From contig JAJQJQ010000008.1 in NCBI GenBank assembly GCA_028622995.1, positions 62,001 to 126,000 of the forward strand: 64,000 nt of DNA. The letters run 5' to 3'. The notes beneath the pieces were generated by a model that had not been told where the DNA came from, made no database searches, and saw only the letters and a program-made list of their open reading frames with translations. Shown here in pieces: positions 11,807 through 25,358 of the stretch. The DNA is from Panagrolaimus kolymaensis. Lineage: Eukaryota; Nematoda; Chromadorea; Rhabditida; Panagrolaimidae. The position numbers were made by a program, and so were the translations under genes. Within the stretch, counting starts at the first letter, position 1; the number at the start of each line of letters is the position of its first letter.

Positions 11807-14800
11807 TAAAATTAAAAATATTGCGAAGAATAACCTTAAAAAGTTAGCTTCAAAACAAAAATTTTGTAATAGCATTGCTATTTTTAACGCCTCCACCAAG
11901 AATGGAACGTTTGAAGCTAGAAATTCGAGATATAATAAAATAAAATTAAAAATATTGCGAAGAATAACCTTAAAAAGTTAGCTTCAAAACAAAAATTTTG
12001 TAATAGCATTGCTATTTTTAACGCCTCCACCAAGAATGGAACGTTTGAAGCTAGAAATTCGAGATATAATAAAATAAAATTAAAAATATTGCGAAGAATA
12101 ACCTTAAAAGTTAGCTTCAAAACAAAAATTTTGTAATAGCTTTGCTATTTTTAACGCCTCCACAATGAATGGAACGTTTGAAGCTTGACTTCAATTATTC
12201 AAAAAATAAAAATAAATATTGCGAAGAATAACCTTAAAAAGTTAGCTTCAAAACAAAAATTTTGTAATAGCATTGCTATTTTTAACGCCCCCACCAAGAA
12301 TGGAACGTTTGAAGCTAGAATTTCGAGATTCAATAAAATAAAATTAAAAATATTGCGAAGAATAACCTTAAAAAGTTAGCTTCAAAACAAAAATTTTGTA
12401 ATAGCATTGCTATTTTTAACGCCTTCACCAAGAATGGAACGTTTGAAGCTAGAAATTCGAGATATAATAAAATAAAATTAAAAATATTGCGAAGAATAAC
12501 CTTAAAAAGTTAGCTTCAAAACAAAAATTTTGTAATAGCATTGCTATTTTTAACGCCTCCACCAAGAATGGAACGTTTGAAGCTAGAAATTCGAGATATA
12601 ATAAAATAAAATTAAAAATATTGCGAAGAATAACCTTAAAAGTTAGCTTCAAAACAAAAATTTTGTAATAGCTTTGCTATTTTTAACGCCTCCACAATGA
12701 ATGGAACGTTTGAAGCTTGACTTCAATTATTCAAAAAATAAAAATAAATATTGCGAAGAATAACCTTAAAAAGTTAGCTTCAAAACAAAAATTTTGTAAT
12801 AGCATTGCTATTTTTAACGCCCCCACCAAGAATGGAACGTTTGAAGCTAGAATTTCGAGATTCAATAAAATAAAATTAAAAATATTGCGAAGAATAACCT
12901 TAAAAAGTTAGCTTCAAAACAAAAATTTTGTAATAGCATTGCTATTTTTAACGCCTCCACCAAGAATGGAACGTTTGAAGCTAGAAATTCGAGATATAAT
13001 AAAATAAAATTAAAAATATTGCGAAGAATAACCTTAAAAAGTTAGCTTCAAAACAAAAATTTTGTAATAGCATTGCTATTTTTAACGCCTCCACCAAGAA
13101 TGGAACGTTTGAAGCTAGAAATTCGAGATATAATAAAATAAAATTAAAAATATTGCGAAGAATAACCTTAAAAGTTAGCTTCAAAACAAAAATTTTGTAA
13201 TAGCTTTGCTATTTTTAACGCCTCCACAATGAATGGAACGTTTGAAGCTTGACTTCAATTATTCAAAAAATAAAAATAAATATTGCGAAGAATAACCTTA
13301 AAAAGTTAGCTTCAAAACAAAAATTTTGTAATAGCATTGCTATTTTTAACGCCTCCACCAAGAATGGAACGTTTGAAGCTAGAATTTCGAGATTCAATAA
13401 AATAAAATTAAAAATATTGCGAAGAATAACCTTAAAAGTTAGCTTCAAAACAAAAATTTTGTAATAGCTTTGCTATTTTTAACGCCTCCACAATGAATGG
13501 AACGTTTGAAGCTTGACTTCAATTATTCAAAAAATAAAAATAAATATTGCGAAGAATAACCTTAAAAAGTTAGCTTCAAAACAAAAATTTTGTAATAGCA
13601 TTGCTATTTTTAACGCCCCCACCAAGAATGGAACGTTTGAAGCTAGAATTTCGAGATTCAATAAAATAAAATTAAAAATATTGCGAAGAATAACCTTAAA
13701 AAGTTAGCTTCAAAACAAAAATTTTGTAATAGCATTGCTATTTTTAACGCCTCCACCAAGAATGGAACGTTTGAAGCTAGAAATTCGAGATATAATAAAA
13801 TAAAATTAAAAATATTGCGAAGAATAACCTTAAAAAGTTAGCTTCAAAACAAAAATTTTGTAATAGCATTGCTATTTTTAACGCCTCCACCAAGAATGGA
13901 ACGTTTGAAGCTAGAAATTCGAGATATAATAAAATAAAATTAAAAATATTGCGAAGAATAACCTTAAAAAGTTAGCTTCAAAACAAAAATTTTGTAATAG
14001 CATTGCTATTTTTAACGCCTCCACCAAGAATGGAACGTTTGAAGCTAGAAATTCGAGATATAATAAAATAAAATTAAAAATATTGCGAAGAATAACCTTA
14101 AAAGTTAGCTTCAAAACAAAAATTTTGTAATAGCTTTGCTATTTTTAACGCCTCCACAATGAATGGAACGTTTGAAGCTTGACTTCAATTATTCAAAAAA
14201 TAAAAATAAATATTGCGAAGAATAACCTTAAAAAGTTAGCTTCAAAACAAAAATTTTGTAATAGCATTGCTATTTTTAACGCCCCCACCAAGAATGGAAC
14301 GTTTGAAGCTAGAATTTCGAGATTCAATAAAATAAAATTAAAAATATTGCGAAGAATAACCTTAAAAAGTTAGCTTCAAAACAAAAATTTTGTAATAGCA
14401 TTGCTATTTTTAACGCCTCCACCAAGAATGGAACGTTTGAAGCTAGAAATTCGAGATATAATAAAATAAAATTAAAAATATTGCGAAGAATAACCTTAAA
14501 AAGTTAGCTTCAAAACAAAAATTTTGTAATAGCATTGCTATTTTTAACGCCTCCACCAAGAATGGAACGTTTGAAGCTAGAAATTCGAGATATAATAAAA
14601 TAAAATTAAAAATATTGCGAAGAATAACCTTAAAAAGTTAGCTTCAAAACAAAAATTTTGTAATAGCATTGCTATTTTTAACGCCTCCACCAAGAATGGA
14701 ACGTTTGAAGCTAGAAATTCGAGATATAATAAAATAAAATTAAAAATATTGCGAAGAATAACCTTAAAAGTTAGCTTCAAAACAAAAATTTTGTAATAGC

Positions 14801-17800
14801 TTTGCTATTTTTAACGCCTCCACAATGAATGGAACGTTTGAAGCTTGACTTCAATTATTCAAAAAATAAAAATAAATATTGCGAAGAATAACCTTAAAAA
14901 GTTAGCTTCAAAACAAAAATTTTGTAATAGCATTGCTATTTTTAACGCCCCCACCAAGAATGGAACGTTTGAAGCTAGAATTTCGAGATTCAATAAAATA
15001 AAATTAAAAATATTGCGAAGAATAACCTTAAAAAGTTAGCTTCAAAACAAAAATTTTGTAATAGCATTGCTATTTTTAACGCCTCCACCAAGAATGGAAC
15101 GTTTGAAGCTAGAAATTCGAGATATAATAAAATAAAATTAAAAATATTGCGAAGAATAACCTTAAAAAGTTAGCTTCAAAACAAAAATTTTGTAATAGCA
15201 TTGCTATTTTTAACGCCTCCACCAAGAATGGAACGTTTGAAGCTAGAAATTCGAGATATAATAAAATAAAATTAAAAATATTGCGAAGAATAACCTTAAA
15301 AAGTTAGCTTCAAAACAAAAATTTTGTAATAGCATTGCTATTTTTAACGCCTCCACCAAGAATGGAACGTTTGAAGCTAGAAATTCGAGATATAATAAAA
15401 TAAAATTAAAAATATTGCGAAGAATAACCTTAAAAGTTAGCTTCAAAACAAAAATTTTGTAATAGCTTTGCTATTTTTAACGCCTCCACAATGAATGGAA
15501 CGTTTGAAGCTTGACTTCAATTATTCAAAAAATAAAAATAAATATTGCGAAGAATAACCTTAAAAAGTTAGCTTCAAAACAAAAATTTTGTAATAGCATT
15601 GCTATTTTTAACGCCCCCACCAAGAATGGAACGTTTGAAGCTAGAATTTCGAGATTCAATAAAATAAAATTAAAAATATTGCGAAGAATAACCTTAAAAA
15701 GTTAGCTTCAAAACAAAAATTTTGTAATAGCATTGCTATTTTTAACGCCTCCACCAAGAATGGAACGTTTGAAGCTAGAAATTCGAGATATAATAAAATA
15801 AAATTAAAAATATTGCGAAGAATAACCTTAAAAAGTTAGCTTCAAAACAAAAATTTTGTAATAGCATTGCTATTTTTAACGCCTCCACCAAGAATGGAAC
15901 GTTTGAAGCTAGAAATTCGAGATATAATAAAATAAAATTAAAAATATTGCGAAGAATAACCTTAAAAGTTAGCTTCAAAACAAAAATTTTGTAATAGCTT
16001 TGCTATTTTTAACGCCTCCACAATGAATGGAACGTTTGAAGCTTGACTTCAATTATTCAAAAAATAAAAATAAATATTGCGAAGAATAACCTTAAAAAGT
16101 TAGCTTCAAAACAAAAATTTTGTAATAGCATTGCTATTTTTAACGCCCCCACCAAGAATGGAACGTTTGAAGCTAGAATTTCGAGATTCAATAAAATAAA
16201 ATTAAAAATATTGCGAAGAATAACCTTAAAAAGTTAGCTTCAAAACAAAAATTTTGTAATAGCATTGCTATTTTTAACGCCTCCACCAAGAATGGAACGT
16301 TTGAAGCTAGAAATTCGAGATATAATAAAATAAAATTAAAAATATTGCGAAGAATAACCTTAAAAAGTTAGCTTCAAAACAAAAATTTTGTAATAGCATT
16401 GCTATTTTTAACGCCTCCACCAAGAATGGAACGTTTGAAGCTAGAAATTCGAGATATAATAAAATAAAATTAAAAATATTGCGAAGAATAACCTTAAAAA
16501 GTTAGCTTCAAAACAAAAATTTTGTAATAGCATTGCTATTTTTAACGCCTCCACCAAGAATGGAACGTTTGAAGCTTGACTTCAATTATTCAAAAAATAA
16601 AAATAAATATTGCGAAGAATAACCTTAAAAAGTTAGCTTCAAAACAAAAATTTTGTAATAGCATTGCTATTTTTAACGCCTCCACCAAGAATGGAACGTT
16701 TGAAGCTAGAAATTCGAGATATAATAAAATAAAATTAAAAATATTGCGAAGAATAACCTTAAAAAGTTAGCTTCAAAACAAAAATTTTGTAATAGCTTTG
16801 CTATTTTTAACGCCTCCACAATGAATGGAACGTTTGAAGCTTGACTTCAATTATTCAAAAAATAAAAATAAATATTGCGAAGAATAACCTTAAAAAGTTA
16901 GCTTCAAAACAAAAATTTTGTAATAGCATTGCTATTTTTAACGCCCCCACCAAGAATGGAACGTTTGAAGCTAGAATTTCGAGATTCAATAAAATAAAAT
17001 TAAAAATATTGCGAAGAATAACCTTAAAAAGTTAGCTTCAAAACAAAAATTTTGTAATAGCATTGCTATTTTTAACGCCTCCACCAAGAATGGAACGTTT
17101 GAAGCTAGAAATTCGAGATATAATAAAATAAAATTAAAAATATTGCGAAGAATAACCTTAAAAAGTTAGCTTCAAAACAAAAATTTTGTAATAGCATTGC
17201 TATTTTTAACGCCTCCACCAAGAATGGAACGTTTGAAGCTAGAAATTCGAGATATAATAAAATAAAATTAAAAATATTGCGAAGAATAACCTTAAAAGTT
17301 AGCTTCAAAACAAAAATTTTGTAATAGCTTTGCTATTTTTAACGCCTCCACAATGAATGGAACGTTTGAAGCTTGACTTCAATTATTCAAAAAATAAAAA
17401 TAAATATTGCGAAGAATAACCTTAAAAAGTTAGCTTCAAAACAAAAATTTTGTAATAGCATTGCTATTTTTAACGCCTCCACCAAGAATGGAACGTTTGA
17501 AGCTAGAAATTCGAGATATAATAAAATAAAATTAAAAATATTGCGAAGAATAACCTTAAAAAGTTAGCTTCAAAACAAAAATTTTGTAATAGCATTGCTA
17601 TTTTTAACGCCTCCACCAAGAATGGAACGTTTGAAGCTAGAAATTCGAGATATAATAAAATAAAATTAAAAATATTGCGAAGAATAACCTTAAAAAGTTA
17701 GCTTCAAAACAAAAATTTTGTAATAGCATTGCTATTTTTAACGCCTCCACCAAGAATGGAACGTTTGAAGCTAGAAATTCGAGATATAATAAAATAAAAT

Positions 17801-20800
17801 TAAAAATATTGCGAAGAATAACCTTAAAAAGTTAGCTTCAAAACAAAAATTTTGTAATAGCATTGCTATTTTTAACGCCTCCACCAAGAATGGAACGTTT
17901 GAAGCTAGAAATTCGAGATATAATAAAATAAAATTAAAAATATTGCGAAGAATAACCTTAAAAAGTTAGCTTCAAAACAAAAATTTTGTAATAGCATTGC
18001 TATTTTTAACGCCTCCACAATGAATGGAACGTTTGAAGCTTGACTTCAATTATTCAAAAAATAAAAATAAATATTGCGAAGAATAACCTTAAAAAGTTAG
18101 CTTCAAAACAAAAATTTTGTAATAGCATTGCTATTTTTAACGCCTCCACCAAGAATGGAACGTTTGAAGCTAGAAATTCGAGATATAATAAAATAAAATT
18201 AAAAATATTGCGAAGAATAACCTTAAAAAGTTAGCTTCAAAACAAAAATTTTGTAATAGCATTGCTATTTTTAACGCCTCCACCAAGAATGGAACGTTTG
18301 AAGCTAGAAATTCGAGATATAATAAAATAAAATTAAAAATATTGCGAAGAATAACCTTAAAAAGTTAGCTTCAAAACAAAAATTTTGTAATAGCATTGCT
18401 ATTTTTAACGCCTCCACCAAGAATGGAACGTTTGAAGCTAGAAATTCGAGATATAATAAAATAAAATTAAAAATATTGCGAAGAATAACCTTAAAAAGTT
18501 AGCTTCAAAACAAAAATTTTGTAATAGCATTGCTATTTTTAACGCCTCCACAATGAATGGAACGTTTGAAGCTTGACTTCAATTATTCAAAAAATAAAAA
18601 TAAATATTGCGAAGAATAACCTTAAAAAGTTAGCTTCAAAACAAAAATTTTGTAATAGCATTGCTATTTTTAACGCCTCCACCAAGAATGGAACGTTTGA
18701 AGCTAGAAATTCGAGATATAATAAAATAAAATTAAAAATATTGCGAAGAATAACCTTAAAAAGTTAGCTTCAAAACAAAAATTTTGTAATAGCATTGCTA
18801 TTTTTAACGCCTCCACCAAGAATGGAACGTTTGAAGCTAGAAATTCGAGATATAATAAAATAAAATTAAAAATATTGCGAAGAATAACCTTAAAAAGTTA
18901 GCTTCAAAACAAAAATTTTGTAATAGCATTGCTATTTTTAACGCCTCCACCAAGAATGGAACGTTTGAAGCTTGACTTCAATTATTCAAAAAATAAAAAT
19001 AAATATTGCGAAGAATAACCTTAAAAAGTTAGCTTCAAAACAAAAATTTTGTAATAGCATTGCTATTTTTAACGCCTCCACCAAGAATGGAACGTTTGAA
19101 GCTAGAAATTCGAGATATAATAAAATAAAATTAAAAATATTGCGAAGAATAACCTTAAAAAGTTAGCTTCAAAACAAAAATTTTGTAATAGCTTTGCTAT
19201 TTTTAACGCCTCCACAATGAATGGAACGTTTGAAGCTTGACTTCAATTATTCAAAAAATAAAAATAAATATTGCGAAGAATAACCTTAAAAAGTTAGCTT
19301 CAAAACAAAAATTTTGTAATAGCATTGCTATTTTTAACGCCCCCACCAAGAATGGAACGTTTGAAGCTAGAATTTCGAGATTCAATAAAATAAAATTAAA
19401 AATATTGCGAAGAATAACCTTAAAAAGTTAGCTTCAAAACAAAAATTTTGTAATAGCATTGCTATTTTTAACGCCTCCACCAAGAATGGAACGTTTGAAG
19501 CTAGAAATTCGAGATATAATAAAATAAAATTAAAAATATTGCGAAGAATAACCTTAAAAAGTTAGCTTCAAAACAAAAATTTTGTAATAGCATTGCTATT
19601 TTTAACGCCTCCACCAAGAATGGAACGTTTGAAGCTAGAAATTCGAGATATAATAAAATAAAATTAAAAATATTGCGAAGAATAACCTTAAAAGTTAGCT
19701 TCAAAACAAAAATTTTGTAATAGCTTTGCTATTTTTAACGCCTCCACAATGAATGGAACGTTTGAAGCTTGACTTCAATTATTCAAAAAATAAAAATAAA
19801 TATTGCGAAGAATAACCTTAAAAAGTTAGCTTCAAAACAAAAATTTTGTAATAGCATTGCTATTTTTAACGCCTCCACCAAGAATGGAACGTTTGAAGCT
19901 AGAAATTCGAGATATAATAAAATAAAATTAAAAATATTGCGAAGAATAACCTTAAAAAGTTAGCTTCAAAACAAAAATTTTGTAATAGCATTGCTATTTT
20001 TAACGCCTCCACCAAGAATGGAACGTTTGAAGCTAGAAATTCGAGATATAATAAAATAAAATTAAAAATATTGCGAAGAATAACCTTAAAAGTTAGCTTC
20101 AAAACAAAAATTTTGTAATAGCTTTGCTATTTTTAACGCCTCCACAATGAATGGAACGTTTGAAGCTTGACTTCAATTATTCAAAAAATAAAAATAAATA
20201 TTGCGAAGAATAACCTTAAAAAGTTAGCTTCAAAACAAAAATTTTGTAATAGCATTGCTATTTTTAACGCCCCCACCAAGAATGGAACGTTTGAAGCTAG
20301 AATTTCGAGATTCAATAAAATAAAATTAAAAATATTGCGAAGAATAACCTTAAAAAGTTAGCTTCAAAACAAAAATTTTGTAATAGCATTGCTATTTTTA
20401 ACGCCTCCACCAAGAATGGAACGTTTGAAGCTAGAAATTCGAGATATAATAAAATAAAATTAAAAATATTGCGAAGAATAACCTTAAAAAGTTAGCTTCA
20501 AAACAAAAATTTTGTAATAGCATTGCTATTTTTAACGCCTCCACCAAGAATGGAACGTTTGAAGCTAGAAATTCGAGATATAATAAAATAAAATTAAAAA
20601 TATTGCGAAGAATAACCTTAAAAGTTAGCTTCAAAACAAAAATTTTGTAATAGCTTTGCTATTTTTAACGCCTCCACAATGAATGGAACGTTTGAAGCTT
20701 GACTTCAATTATTCAAAAAATAAAAATAAATATTGCGAAGAATAACCTTAAAAAGTTAGCTTCAAAACAAAAATTTTGTAATAGCATTGCTATTTTTAAC

Positions 20801-23800
20801 GCCTCCACCAAGAATGGAACGTTTGAAGCTAGAAATTCGAGATATAATAAAATAAAATTAAAAATATTGCGAAGAATAACCTTAAAAAGTTAGCTTCAAA
20901 ACAAAAATTTTGTAATAGCATTGCTATTTTTAACGCCTCCACCAAGAATGGAACGTTTGAAGCTAGAAATTCGAGATATAATAAAATAAAATTAAAAATA
21001 TTGCGAAGAATAACCTTAAAAAGTTAGCTTCAAAACAAAAATTTTGTAATAGCATTGCTATTTTTAACGCCTCCACCAAGAATGGAACGTTTGAAGCTAG
21101 AAATTCGAGATATAATAAAATAAAATTAAAAATATTGCGAAGAATAACCTTAAAAGTTAGCTTCAAAACAAAAATTTTGTAATAGCTTTGCTATTTTTAA
21201 CGCCTCCACAATGAATGGAACGTTTGAAGCTTGACTTCAATTATTCAAAAAATAAAAATAAATATTGCGAAGAATAACCTTAAAAAGTTAGCTTCAAAAC
21301 AAAAATTTTGTAATAGCATTGCTATTTTTAACGCCCCCACCAAGAATGGAACGTTTGAAGCTAGAATTTCGAGATTCAATAAAATAAAATTAAAAATATT
21401 GCGAAGAATAACCTTAAAAAGTTAGCTTCAAAACAAAAATTTTGTAATAGCATTGCTATTTTTAACGCCTCCACCAAGAATGGAACGTTTGAAGCTAGAA
21501 ATTCGAGATATAATAAAATAAAATTAAAAATATTGCGAAGAATAACCTTAAAAAGTTAGCTTCAAAACAAAAATTTTGTAATAGCATTGCTATTTTTAAC
21601 GCCTCCACCAAGAATGGAACGTTTGAAGCTAGAAATTCGAGATATAATAAAATAAAATTAAAAATATTGCGAAGAATAACCTTAAAAAGTTAGCTTCAAA
21701 ACAAAAATTTTGTAATAGCATTGCTATTTTTAACGCCTCCACCAAGAATGGAACGTTTGAAGCTAGAAATTCGAGATATAATAAAATAAAATTAAAAATA
21801 TTGCGAAGAATAACCTTAAAAAGTTAGCTTCAAAACAAAAATTTTGTAATAGCTTTGCTATTTTTAACGCCTCCACAATGAATGGAACGTTTGAAGCTTG
21901 ACTTCAATTATTCAAAAAATAAAAATAAATATTGCGAAGAATAACCTTAAAAAGTTAGCTTCAAAACAAAAATTTTGTAATAGCATTGCTATTTTTAACG
22001 CCCCCACCAAGAATGGAACGTTTGAAGCTAGAATTTCGAGATTCAATAAAATAAAATTAAAAATATTGCGAAGAATAACCTTAAAAAGTTAGCTTCAAAA
22101 CAAAAATTTTGTAATAGCATTGCTATTTTTAACGCCTCCACCAAGAATGGAACGTTTGAAGCTAGAAATTCGAGATATAATAAAATAAAATTAAAAATAT
22201 TGCGAAGAATAACCTTAAAAAGTTAGCTTCAAAACAAAAATTTTGTAATAGCTTTGCTATTTTTAACGCCTCCACAATGAATGGAACGTTTGAAGCTTGA
22301 CTTCAATTATTCAAAAAATAAAAATAAATATTGCGAAGAATAACCTTAAAAAGTTAGCTTCAAAACAAAAATTTTGTAATAGCATTGCTATTTTTAACGC
22401 CCCCACCAAGAATGGAACGTTTGAAGCTAGAATTTCGAGATTCAATAAAATAAAATTAAAAATATTGCGAAGAATAACCTTAAAAAGTTAGCTTCAAAAC
22501 AAAAATTTTGTAATAGCATTGCTATTTTTAACGCCTCCACCAAGAATGGAACGTTTGAAGCTAGAAATTCGAGATATAATAAAATAAAATTAAAAATATT
22601 GCGAAGAATAACCTTAAAAAGATAGCTTCAAAACAAAAATTTTGTAATAGCATTGCTATTTTTAACGCCTCCACCAAGAATGGAACGTTTGAAGCTAGAA
22701 ATTCGAGATATAATAAAATAAAATTAAAAATATTGCGAAGAATAACCTTAAAAGTTAGCTTCAAAACAAAAATTTTGTAATAGCTTTGCTATTTTTAACG
22801 CCTCCACAATGAATGGAACGTTTGAAGCTTGACTTCAATTATTCAAAAAATAAAAATAAATATTGCGAAGAATAACCTTAAAAAGTTAGCTTCAAAACAA
22901 AAATTTTGTAATAGCATTGCTATTTTTAACGCCTCCACCAAGAATGGAACGTTTGAAGCTAGAAATTCGAGATATAATAAAATAAAATTAAAAATATTGC
23001 GAAGAATAACCTTAAAAAGTTAGCTTCAAAACAAAAATTTTGTAATAGCATTGCTATTTTTAACGCCTCCACCAAGAATGGAACGTTTGAAGCTAGAAAT
23101 TCGAGATATAATAAAATAAAATTAAAAATATTGCGAAGAATAACCTTAAAAAGTTAGCTTCAAAACAAAAATTTTGTAATAGCATTGCTATTTTTAACGC
23201 CCCCACCAAGAATGGAACGTTTGAAGCTAGAATTTCGAGATTCAATAAAATAAAATTAAAAATATTGCGAAGAATAACCTTAAAAAGTTAGCTTCAAAAC
23301 AAAAATTTTGTAATAGCATTGCTATTTTTAACGCCTCCACCAAGAATGGAACGTTTGAAGCTAGAAATTCGAGATATAATAAAATAAAATTAAAAATATT
23401 GCGAAGAATAACCTTAAAAAGTTAGCTTCAAAACAAAAATTTTGTAATAGCATTGCTATTTTTAACGCCTCCACCAAGAATGGAACGTTTGAAGCTAGAA
23501 ATTCGAGATATAATAAAATAAAATTAAAAATATTGCGAAGAATAACCTTAAAAAGTTAGCTTCAAAACAAAAATTTTGTAATAGCATTGCTATTTTTAAC
23601 GCCTCCACCAAGAATGGAACGTTTGAAGCTAGAAATTCGAGATATAATAAAATAAAATTAAAAATATTGCGAAGAATAACCTTAAAAAGTTAGCTTCAAA
23701 ACAAAAATTTTGTAATAGCATTGCTATTTTTAACGCCTCCACCAAGAATGGAACGTTTGAAGCTAGAAATTCGAGATATAATAAAATAAAATTAAAAATA

Positions 23801-25226
23801 TTGCGAAGAATAACCTTAAAAAGTTAGCTTCAAAACAAAAATTTTGTAATAGCATTGCTATTTTTAACGCCTCCACCAAGAATGGAACGTTTGAAGCTAG
23901 AAATTCGAGATATAATAAAATAAAATTAAAAATATTGCGAAGAATAACCTTAAAAAGTTAGCTTCAAAACAAAAATTTTGTAATAGCTTTGCTATTTTTA
24001 ACGCCTCCACAATGAATGGAACGTTTGAAGCTAGAAATTCGAGATATAATAAAATAAAATTAAAAATATTGCGAAGAATAACCTTAAAAAGTTAGCTTCA
24101 AAACAAAAATTTTGTAATAGCTTTGCTATTTTTAACGCCTCCACAATGAATGGAACGTTTGAAGCTTGACTTCAATTATTCAAAAAATAAAAATAAATAT
24201 TGCGAAGAATAACCTTAAAAAGTTAGCTTCAAAACAAAAATTTTGTAATAGCATTGCTATTTTTAACGCCCCCACCAAGAATGGAACGTTTGAAGCTAGA
24301 ATTTCGAGATTCAATAAAATAAAATTAAAAATATTGCGAAGAATAACCTTAAAAAGTTAGCTTCAAAACAAAAATTTTGTAATAGCATTGCTATTTTTAA
24401 CGCCTCCACCAAGAATGGAACGTTTGAAGCTAGAAATTCGAGATATAATAAAATAAAATTAAAAATATTGCGAAGAATAACCTTAAAAGTTAGCTTCAAA
24501 ACAAAAATTTTGTAATAGCTTTGCTATTTTTAACGCCTCCACAATGAATGGAACGTTTGAAGCTTGACTTCAATTATTCAAAAAATAAAAATAAATATTG
24601 CGAAGAATAACCTTAAAAAGTTAGCTTCAAAACAAAAATTTTGTAATAGCATTGCTATTTTTAACGCCCCCACCAAGAATGGAACGTTTGAAGCTAGAAT
24701 TTCGAGATTCAATAAAATAAAATTAAAAATATTGCGAAGAATAACCTTAAAAAGTTAGCTTCAAAACAAAAATTTTGTAATAGCATTGCTATTTTTAACG
24801 CCTCCACAATGAATGGAACGTTTGAAGCTTGACTTCAATTATTCAAAAAATAAAAATAAATATTGCGAAGAATAACCTTAAAAAGTTAGCTTCAAAACAA
24901 AAATTTTGTAATAGCATTGCTATTTTTAACGCCTCCACCAAGAATGGAACGTTTGAAGCTAGAAATTCGAGATATAATAAAATAAAATTAAAAATATTGC
25001 GAAGAATAACCTTAAAAAGTTAGCTTCAAAACAAAAATTTTGTAATAGCATTGCTATTTTTAACGCCTCCACCAAGAATGGAACGTTTGAAGCTAGAAAT
25101 TCGAGATATAATAAAATAAAATTAAAAATATTGCGAAGAATAACCTTAAAAAGTTAGCTTCAAAACAAAAATTTTGTAATAGCATTGCTATTTTTAACGC
25201 CTCCACCAAGAATGGAACGTTTGAAG

Positions 25227-25358
25227 CTAGAAATTCGAGATATAATAAAATAAAAATAAATATTGCGAAGAATAACCTTAAAAAGTTAGCTTCAAAACAA
25301 AAATTTTGTAATAGCTTTGCTATTTTTAACGCCTCCACAATGAATGGAACGTTTGAAG
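25227..25358 (-). repeat. Hybrid class I / class II monomer (132 bp)
   Basis: This unit starts like class I (CTAGAAATTCGAGATATAAT), then switches within the A/T tract to the class II form AAAATAAATATTG. Its length of 132 bp lies between 134 and 131. It looks like a recombinant made by exchange or slippage within the linker. The mirror position in the right arm (about 62.1-62.2 kb) holds an ordinary class I unit, so the hybrid is private to the left arm. Confidence 0.85.

Noticed and set aside
25093..25338. The longest open frame, 81 codons on the minus strand
   Set aside because: It is longer only because the hybrid 132-bp monomer joins the frames of two neighbouring units.
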